In this document: positions 7,487 through 12,661 of the stretch, one piece after another
Numbering within the stretch: position 1 is the first letter of the stretch
Layout: each line of letters opens with the position of its first letter
From: JACRLW01 sp050181465
Lineage (GTDB): Bacteria > Planctomycetota > UBA1135 > UBA2386
Reading direction: 5' to 3'
Assembly (NCBI GenBank): GCA_050181465.1
Contig: JBFXDD010000073.1
Coordinates: 1-12,661, forward strand
Length of the DNA: 12,661 bases
Notes under the pieces: model-generated
What the model saw: only the letters and a program-made list of their open reading frames with translations
What the model was told of the DNA's origin: nothing
Database searches by the model: none
Program-made: the position numbers and the translations under genes

Positions 7487-8092
7487 TCAACGCGACTTGC
7501 GCTTGGCGGCAGGCTTCGCGGCAGGCGGCGGACTCGCCGGCTTCTTCGCGGCGGGTGTCGGCGGCTGCAGGACCGGGTCGGCGGCGGGAGCCGCGATGCC
7601 GGACTTGGCAGGCGACACGGAAGTCGGCGCCGTCGGATTGCCGGTCTTGACAGATTCGCTTCCGACCGTGCGAGGCGACGTGATCTTCGCGATCGAACGC
7701 GCGAGCACGTCATGCCCGACCGCTGAGGAGCGCACGATGTCCGTCAGGGACACCACGCCGCACAGGCTGCCGTCGGCGGCCACGACCGGCAACCGATGCA
7801 CCTGCTGCTCCGCCATGGCGGCCAGCGCCGTCGCGATGTCCTCACCGGCGCGAATCGTGCGAACCGCAGTCGCCATGACCCGAGTCACCGGCAGCTCCGC
7901 CAGCGACTTGCCCGAGGTCCAGGCGCCCATGCAGAGGTCACGGTCGGTGACGACGCCGGCAACGCGACCGGCACGATCGGTGACGACCACGAACCCACAG
8001 TCGCCGTCCCACATCTTGCGGGCAGCGTCGTTACACGTTTCGTCGATCCCGCAAACGCGGGCGGGAGAGGTCATGCAATCGGAGATTTTCAT
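7487..8092 (-). CDS. Twin CBS-domain protein with Ala/Pro/Lys-rich tail
   Basis: This 201-residue protein has two CBS motifs at about 7-62 and 72-128. The nucleotide-contact ends are GVVTDRDL (T49, D52) and GVVSLTDIV (S115, D118). Paired CBS modules form a Bateman fold that binds AMP, ATP or related nucleotides and usually regulates an attached or partner protein. No catalytic domain is fused. From about 140 on the chain is low-complexity, ending in PAAKKPASPPPAAKPAAKRKSR-like sequence rich in Ala, Pro and Lys, resembling the basic tails of histone-H1-like bacterial proteins. The start at 8092 gives the MKISDCMT N-terminus typical of stand-alone CBS proteins. The open frame continues upstream to 9088 but that is antisense to the glycosyltransferase. 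It is convergent with the FkbM gene (27-nt gap). The nucleotide ligand and partner are unknown. Confidence 0.87.
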   Translation of the reverse strand: MKISDCMTSPARVCGIDETCNDAARKMWDGDCGFVVVTDRAGRVAGVVTDRDLCMGAWTSGKSLAELPVTRVMATAVRTIRAGEDIATALAAMAEQQVHRLPVVAADGSLCGVVSLTDIVRSSAVGHDVLARSIAKITSPRTVGSESVKTGNPTAPTSVSPAKSGIAAPAADPVLQPPTPAAKKPASPPPAAKPAAKRKSR

Positions 8093-8194
8093 TGGGGCGA
8101 GGCTAAGCACGCGCAACGCCCGATCAAGTCGACAATTTCCGACGCACACCGATGTCGACGTCGACCATGGTTCCCGCGCGACCTTCCGCGCAAC
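8093..8194. promoter_or_regulatory. Divergent intergenic region with three GTCGAC sites
   Basis: This 102-nt gap separates divergently transcribed genes and must hold promoters or leaders for both. It contains GTCGAC at 8128-8133 and a perfect 12-bp palindrome, GTCGACGTCGAC, at 8154-8165. The spacing between the single copy and the double copy is 20 nt, so the sites lie roughly two helical turns apart. This could be an operator for a dimeric regulator. No convincing -35/-10 pair was found for either gene, and GTCGAC is not rare in GC-rich DNA, so the regulatory reading is tentative. Confidence 0.3.
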
Positions 8195-9874
8195 ATGGCG
8201 AGATCGATGACCCTCGCGCCACCGCTCGCGATCAAGCCCCGCTCGGCCGCCACGCCGTCCGCGCTCCTGTGGACCGCGGGCTTCGCGATCCTCGGTTTCG
8301 CCATCTGGTCGGAAGGCAGCGTCTCCGGTCAGGACGAGTATCGGCTCACTTTTCGCACGCCGATGGAGATGCTCGATCGCGGCGACCTGTGGACGCCGTG
8401 GCTGAACGACGAGCCGCGCCTGCAGAAGCCGCCGCTCCTGTACTGGCTCATCGCGGCAAGCTACGAGGTGCTCGGTCGCAATCCCTTCGCGGCACGCGTG
8501 TGGTCGGTGGTCTGCGGGGTGATCCTGGCGATGTCCGCAGCGCGCCTGTCCCGACTGGTCCTTCGCCGTGACGGCACCCTCGCCGCCTGGCTGGTGGTGG
8601 CGAGCGTCGGCGTCGCGATCGAATCCCGACGCGCGATGTTGGATCTGCCGATGGGCGCGCTCGCTGTCGCCGCGGTGTCGTTCGGTATCGCGTGGCTGCG
8701 CGAGCGACGCACGCGTGACCTGGTGTCCGTTTCGATTTGCATGGCCGCGAGCATGCTCTTCAAGGGACCCGTCGCCATGCTGTTCATCCTGACCGCCGGC
8801 GTGGCAGGACTGCTCGCCCGCGGCGGCGGAGAAAACCGGCCCATACCCTGGCTGCCGTTGGCGGCGGGACTGTTCGGCGCGCTCGCGCTCGCGTTGCCGT
8901 GGCCGTTGTCGATGGCCGCACTCTGGCCCCAGCTCGGCGAAGTGCTCGCCGAACAAAGCGAGGCTCGCCAGTTCCACGTCGCGATCCACGAATCGATCGG
9001 TCCGGTGCTGGGAGGCGGCCTCGGCCTGCTGGCACCATGGTCGCTGATCTTCCTCCATGCGGCCTTGCGGCGAGTCCGGTCGCCGCACGCCGGTTCCAGG
9101 TCGACCATCACCGAGTCAGGTCAACGCTGGGCGTGGACCTGGATCGTGCTCAGCGCGATCCCCTTCCTGTTCATGAAGTCCTTCGAGCGCTACCTGATCC
9201 CGATGGTCGCGCCCGCGGCCATCCTGACCGCGGCTTGGCTGGAAGACATGGGCTTCGCGCCCCGACGACGTCACCTCAGCGTGGCGTTGGTTGTTCTCGG
9301 CTTGCCGGTCGTCGCCTTTTGTGCGATGGCGATCTGGTTTCGCACCGCCTGGGTGTCACCGGCGCTCACGCTGATCGTGTGGGCGCTCGCACTGAGAGTG
9401 GCACGGATCGGCGATGCCCCGCGGCAGGTCGTGGTCATGACCGGACTCACGACGGCCCTCCTGCTCGGCGCGGTCTATCCGAGCCTCGGCATCAATTCGC
9501 TGCCCGCACTTCCTGCCGACCTGCACATGCGCGACATCGCGACGTACCACGTTCCGCAGCCGGGCATGCTGTCGTTCCGGGCCGGCCGCAGCGTGAAGGA
9601 AGTCTTCGAAGATCAGTCGATTCGCAGTCGAATGACCAGCTTCGACGGCTACTTCGTGGTCTTGGAGGATCGCCGCGAACGTTTCCTGTCCGAGTGTGTG
9701 CGCGAGGGCTTGAAGCCCGAAGTGACGATGGAGTTCCGCTCGTTCTTCTCGCGGAGACAGTGGCTGAAGTTCGCGCGGGAAGACAGTCAGTGGAGCGACT
9801 GGGAGAAGGCGATCCGCGAGCGCTCGCTCGATTCACTGCGCCCGCTGTTCACCTGCTACCAACTGCGGTTCTGA
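8195..9874 (+). CDS. ArnT/PMT-like polytopic membrane glycosyltransferase
   Basis: This 559-residue protein belongs to the GT-C superfamily. After a hydrophobic segment at about 24-39 it has SGQDEYRLTF with the acidic D47-E48 pair, expected in the first periplasmic loop as the catalytic site. It also has QKPPLLYWLIAASYEVLG (78 onward), FAARVWSVVCG, LFKGPVAMLF and SFERYLIPMVAPAAILTAAWLE, all in the order seen in ArnT and related PMT-like enzymes. About ten or more membrane helices follow, with a soluble C-terminal part (about 440-559). Such enzymes take a sugar from a polyprenyl-phosphate donor and add it to lipid A, a lipid or a protein outside the cytoplasm. The donor and acceptor here are not known. 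Start choice is 8195; 8207 (555 residues) is also possible. Its last 42 bases overlap the end of the convergent MFS gene. Confidence 0.85.
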   Translation: MARSMTLAPPLAIKPRSAATPSALLWTAGFAILGFAIWSEGSVSGQDEYRLTFRTPMEMLDRGDLWTPWLNDEPRLQKPPLLYWLIAASYEVLGRNPFAARVWSVVCGVILAMSAARLSRLVLRRDGTLAAWLVVASVGVAIESRRAMLDLPMGALAVAAVSFGIAWLRERRTRDLVSVSICMAASMLFKGPVAMLFILTAGVAGLLARGGGENRPIPWLPLAAGLFGALALALPWPLSMAALWPQLGEVLAEQSEARQFHVAIHESIGPVLGGGLGLLAPWSLIFLHAALRRVRSPHAGSRSTITESGQRWAWTWIVLSAIPFLFMKSFERYLIPMVAPAAILTAAWLEDMGFAPRRRHLSVALVVLGLPVVAFCAMAIWFRTAWVSPALTLIVWALALRVARIGDAPRQVVVMTGLTTALLLGAVYPSLGINSLPALPADLHMRDIATYHVPQPGMLSFRAGRSVKEVFEDQSIRSRMTSFDGYFVVLEDRRERFLSECVREGLKPEVTMEFRSFFSRRQWLKFAREDSQWSDWEKAIRERSLDSLRPLFTCYQLRF

Positions 9875-11110
9875 CGACAGCTCGACACGCACCGAAGCCG
9901 TCGATTCGACTTCGTCACCACGCGGGTCGCGGCGCGCCAGTCGATCAGCGAGCAGGAAGCCGACCGCAGCCAGGCCGCCGAGGACTCCGCAACCCAACCA
10001 CAGCGCAGTCGGCCCGTAGTCCTTGAATACCGCCGTCCCGACGAGCGGGGCGAGCAAGAACGCGAAGGAATGGACCATCGCGAGGAGTCCCATGTAGGCA
10101 CCCCGCCCCTCCGCACCGGCACGCACCGAACACCAGCCCATGAGGCTGGGCGATTCGAGCATCTCGCCGACTGTCCAGATCGCGACCGACACGGCCGCGA
10201 AGCCCATCGAAGAACCGAAGGGCATCATGCCGAAGCCGATGGCGAAGAGAATCGAACCGAGCGCAACCAGGCGAAGCCGACGACAGCCGGCGACGGCGTG
10301 CACCAACGTCATCTCGAACAAGATGATGAGCACCGAGTTGAGCGCGGTCAGCAAGCCGATCGCATCTTCTTCCAAGCCGTAGCTCCGCGAATAGTGGAGC
10401 GGCATCGTGAAGAAGAACTGCATGAACACCATTCCGATCGCGAAGGACGCAACCATCGCGAGCAGGTATGGAGGATCTCGAAACGGGCTGGACGATGCCT
10501 TCGCCGACACCGCGCGCGGCCCGGAACGCAGCCGACGTCGAATGCAGACCAACAGCCCGGCGGCAGCCATGGAAGTCGCACCGTCGATCCAGAACAGCGC
10601 TGCGTAGCTGTGGCGTGCGAGCAGTCCACCGACGGCAGGACCGATACTCCAACCCAGATTCACGGCCAGTCGCGCGAGAGCGAATGCCTTGTTGCGCAAC
10701 TCCGGCGGCGTGTTGTTGGCGAGCATCGCGAAGTTCGCAGGGCGAAAGGCGTCCGCGAACATGCCGAGCAAGGTCAACACCACGCCGATGGCGACGGCCG
10801 ACTCGAGTTGGCCGAGGACTACGAACAACACGCCACTTCCCGCGAGACTGGCGAACTGAACGGGCAAGGCGCCGAAGCGATCGGTCCATCGACCGCCCAG
10901 ATAGGACCCCCCCATCGAGCCGGCGCCGAAGCAGGCCATGAGCCAGCCGGCGGTCGCGAGGTCCATGCCGAGGTTTCGGGTCAACCACAGCGTGAGGAAC
11001 GGCACCACCATCGAGCCGGCGCGATTGACCAAAGCAACGCTGCACAGCCACCAGATCGAAGCCGGTAACGAGGACCAGGCTTCGCGATAGAGCGACAGGA
11101 GTGCGCGCAA
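9833..11110 (-). CDS. Major facilitator superfamily transporter
   Basis: This 425-residue protein has about twelve hydrophobic segments. The loop after the second carries GGRWTDRFG (72-80), the MFS motif A. RNKAFALARLAVNLGWSIGPAVGGLL (139-164) resembles the motif in helices 4-5 of drug-efflux-type members such as the MdtH group. Twelve-helix MFS proteins move small molecules by proton exchange; an export role is likely but the substrate is unknown. The start is a TTG two bases after the stop of the dioxygenase-fusion gene. GAGAG lies 6 nt before it, so translation is probably coupled. The C-terminal tail is polar (about 398-425) and is encoded partly opposite the last 42 bases of the glycosyltransferase gene. 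The transporter may handle the product or substrate of the adjacent oxygenase, an inference from position only. Confidence 0.87.
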   Translation of the reverse strand: MRALLSLYREAWSSLPASIWWLCSVALVNRAGSMVVPFLTLWLTRNLGMDLATAGWLMACFGAGSMGGSYLGGRWTDRFGALPVQFASLAGSGVLFVVLGQLESAVAIGVVLTLLGMFADAFRPANFAMLANNTPPELRNKAFALARLAVNLGWSIGPAVGGLLARHSYAALFWIDGATSMAAAGLLVCIRRRLRSGPRAVSAKASSSPFRDPPYLLAMVASFAIGMVFMQFFFTMPLHYSRSYGLEEDAIGLLTALNSVLIILFEMTLVHAVAGCRRLRLVALGSILFAIGFGMMPFGSSMGFAAVSVAIWTVGEMLESPSLMGWCSVRAGAEGRGAYMGLLAMVHSFAFLLAPLVGTAVFKDYGPTALWLGCGVLGGLAAVGFLLADRLARRDPRGDEVESTASVRVELSSEPQLVAGEQRAQ

Positions 11111-11112
11111 GC

Positions 11113-12498
11113 TCAGCTCTCGATCACCTGGTCCGAGAAGCGATACCAGCAGCCCGGTGCATGCTCTCGCGGGGCGGGCCCGGCTCGCAGCGAGGAATAC
11201 ACGGGATCGATGTCGATCGGACAGTAGTGCGTCACCAGGCTCCAGCGAGTTCGCTCACGATCTCGTCGAATCGACCCACCGTGGACCAACTCTGCGTGCC
11301 AGACCAGGGCGTCACCCTTGCGCGGTCGGAAAGTCTGCTTCGGGCAGCCACGCTCGCGAGAGCGTGCGTCGACCCAGTCGAGGAACTCGCGGTCGTCACC
11401 GTAGCCGCGCGGCATCGCGCGCGAGCGACCGAACCACAGGTAGGGCGGGATGCGATGGCTGCCGACGTAGTACTGCAGCTCGCCGGTTCCCTCTTCGATG
11501 TCTTCGAGCGCGACCCAGCAGCCGGCGAACTCGAGCGGCGAACGCACGTGCACGTACGCCGTGTCCTGGTGCATCGGCTGTTCGGTGCCGTAGCGGAACA
11601 GCAGGCTTTGGAACGGCGCTGCCGGTCGATCGAAGAGCCGCTCCAGGAAGCTGCGGATCGCCGGGGCGAACTGGATCTCGCGCGCCAGCGGCGACACCGC
11701 GTGATACTCGAGGATCTTGTGCGGCAAGGAGCGGTACTTCGGCTCCATGCGGCGAAAGGTCGCCTCGCCGTCGAACACTTCGATGGGGATGCGCTTGTCG
11801 CCGACCTGCCAGCGTTGTTCGACGTCCTCGCGAAGTTGATCGCACAGCGCCGGATCGACGGCGCCGGGCAACAGGACGTAACCGTTCGCGATCCAATGCT
11901 GGAATTGGTCGCGCTCCTCGCTCGACCATTCGCCGACCGCCGCACGCCGCGCGAGCCGATCGCTTGCCGCGGGGGCATCGGGCCAAGTGCCGCCGTGCAG
12001 GGGATCGCCACCCGGCGTCTGATCGAAGTGCGCGTAGAACGAATCGAGCGCGCGCGGACACGAACCACCGATGCGTCCCAGACTGAACCGCCATGCCGCA
12101 GCGGCTTCGCGGTGATTGCTGGTATCGACACCGAGGTGTTCCAACTCCACGATGCAATCGGCTTCGCCGACAGTGCCGCGCTGGGGAGTGATGCGAACCC
12201 GCAAGGTAGTCTGTGCCGCACCGGGCAAAGAGGTGCGTAGGTCGAGCGACAGTCGGCCGGCGCCATCGAGTTCGGTGATGGTGCCGTCGAACACGACCGC
12301 GGAACCGCCCACGACCGGAAACTCCGCCTGCCACCGCCCACCGACCCTCGCGTCGACGCGCGTCCGGCCCACCACCCCTGGGCCGAGCGGTCGAAACCAA
12401 TGCGCCACAGCGTCTGCCGACAACCATGCCGCCAACACTTCCTCGACGCCGGCGGCGACGGCTCGGTGGACTCGGACGGGTTCCATGGCGGTGGACAT
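11113..12498 (-). CDS. SRPBCC (AHSA1-like) domain fused to phytanoyl-CoA dioxygenase domain
   Basis: This 461-residue protein has two parts. Residues about 8-142 resemble the AHSA1-type SRPBCC fold: VLAAWLSADAVAHWFRPLGPG, VGGRWQAEF, an FDGTITELDGAGRL strand pair and a terminal helix containing W136. Such folds form a hydrophobic ligand pocket. Residues about 190-445 are a PhyH-family Fe(II)/2-oxoglutarate oxygenase: SEERDQFQHWIANGYVLLPG at the N-edge, facial triad H310-x-D312 (PMHQDTAYVHV) and H406 (ELVHGGS), and a 2-oxoglutarate-binding arginine at R416/R418 (RTRWSLVTHY). All catalytic residues are present. PhyH enzymes hydroxylate or halogenate small molecules and lipids; this one's substrate is unknown. 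The pocket domain may deliver substrate to the oxygenase (inference). An ATG at 12486 is an alternative start. The next gene, the MFS transporter, begins 2 nt after the stop, indicating an operon. Confidence 0.87.
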   Translation of the reverse strand: MSTAMEPVRVHRAVAAGVEEVLAAWLSADAVAHWFRPLGPGVVGRTRVDARVGGRWQAEFPVVGGSAVVFDGTITELDGAGRLSLDLRTSLPGAAQTTLRVRITPQRGTVGEADCIVELEHLGVDTSNHREAAAAWRFSLGRIGGSCPRALDSFYAHFDQTPGGDPLHGGTWPDAPAASDRLARRAAVGEWSSEERDQFQHWIANGYVLLPGAVDPALCDQLREDVEQRWQVGDKRIPIEVFDGEATFRRMEPKYRSLPHKILEYHAVSPLAREIQFAPAIRSFLERLFDRPAAPFQSLLFRYGTEQPMHQDTAYVHVRSPLEFAGCWVALEDIEEGTGELQYYVGSHRIPPYLWFGRSRAMPRGYGDDREFLDWVDARSRERGCPKQTFRPRKGDALVWHAELVHGGSIRRDRERTRWSLVTHYCPIDIDPVYSSLRAGPAPREHAPGCWYRFSDQVIES

Positions 12499-12560
12499 GC
12501 TCGGAAGACTCTAGCCCGGACGATTCGTGAACGTCGTCGCGAGATCGCCGCTGGTCCCGG

Positions 12561-12661
12561 TCAGTTCGAGGCTGCCGCGATTCCGTCGGCGTCGACCCCG
12601 TCGACCGCGGCAAGCAGGTCGTGGTAGACGACTCCGGCGAAGACAGCTGCGAGGGAGCCGA
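12561..12661 (-). CDS. C-terminal end of an unidentified gene, cut by the window edge
   Basis: On the minus strand an open frame enters from the right edge and encodes 32 residues ending ...GVDADGIAAASN before TGA at 12563-12561. Its third codon positions are almost all G or C and its composition (Ala, Val, Gly, Asp rich) looks like real coding sequence, whereas the other minus-strand frames read Arg/Ser-rich as shadows do. It would lie 62 nt upstream of the dioxygenase fusion in the same direction. Too little is present to name a family, and the plus-strand frame that overlaps it has no recognisable content. Confidence 0.45.
   Translation of the reverse strand, partial: GSLAAVFAGVVYHDLLAAVDGVDADGIAAASN

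Noticed and set aside
7482..7496. GTCGC/GCGAC inverted repeat around the CBS-gene stop, as a terminator
   Set aside because: Only 5 bp of stem with no following T-run on either strand, in GC-rich DNA where such repeats are common.
7487..9088. Long minus-strand open frame giving a 533-residue protein
   Set aside because: Only the last 201 residues (from 8092) look like a protein, the CBS pair. The upstream part is Arg/Gln/His-rich sequence antisense to the well-supported membrane glycosyltransferase.
10070..11068. 332-residue plus-strand frame
   Set aside because: It is antisense to the MFS transporter and rich in Glu, His, Arg and Gln in a pattern expected from the complement of membrane-protein codons.

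Overview
The window is dense protein-coding DNA of strongly GC-rich bacterial character. G and C dominate third codon positions in every gene I accept, and long shadow frames occur on both strands. There are no rRNA or tRNA genes, no CRISPR array, no insertion sequence and no phage genes. The content suggests a free-living bacterium with phosphatidylethanolamine membranes and polyprenyl-linked sugars. The phylum cannot be fixed from the sequence; Myxococcota, Planctomycetota and similar high-GC environmental lineages all fit.

Layout. (1) Plus strand, 1-5031: the 3' end of a GH3-family acyl-adenylating/conjugating enzyme, a 220-nt gap holding a nested hairpin, then two genes sharing an ATGA overlap. 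The first of these is a PHP-phosphoesterase/GT4-glycosyltransferase fusion; the second is a membrane-anchored class III aminotransferase resembling glutamate-1-semialdehyde aminomutase. (2) Minus strand, 6647-5053: phosphatidylserine decarboxylase followed by a small His-rich membrane protein that looks Mpo1/DUF962-like, again with an ATGA overlap. (3) Plus strand, 6740-7459: an FkbM-type SAM methyltransferase. (4) Minus strand, 8092-7487: a twin-CBS protein with an Ala/Pro/Lys tail. (5) Plus strand, 8195-9874: an ArnT/PMT-like membrane glycosyltransferase. (6) Minus strand, 12661-9833: the tail of an unidentified gene, then an SRPBCC (AHSA1-like) + phytanoyl-CoA-dioxygenase fusion, then an MFS transporter. 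The last two are almost abutting.

How the genes may work together. Most encode envelope or lipid chemistry: acyl activation, glycosyl transfer from nucleotide and lipid-linked donors, transamination, PE synthesis, possible fatty-acid oxidation and O-methylation. The tightest unit is the PHP-GT4/aminotransferase pair, with the GH3 gene upstream on the same strand. I infer that this unit makes a glycosylated or aminated lipid, but no substrate can be read from the sequence. Two domain fusions (PHP+GT4 and SRPBCC+PhyH) are the most unusual content. No complete, clearly novel defence or mobile system is visible.
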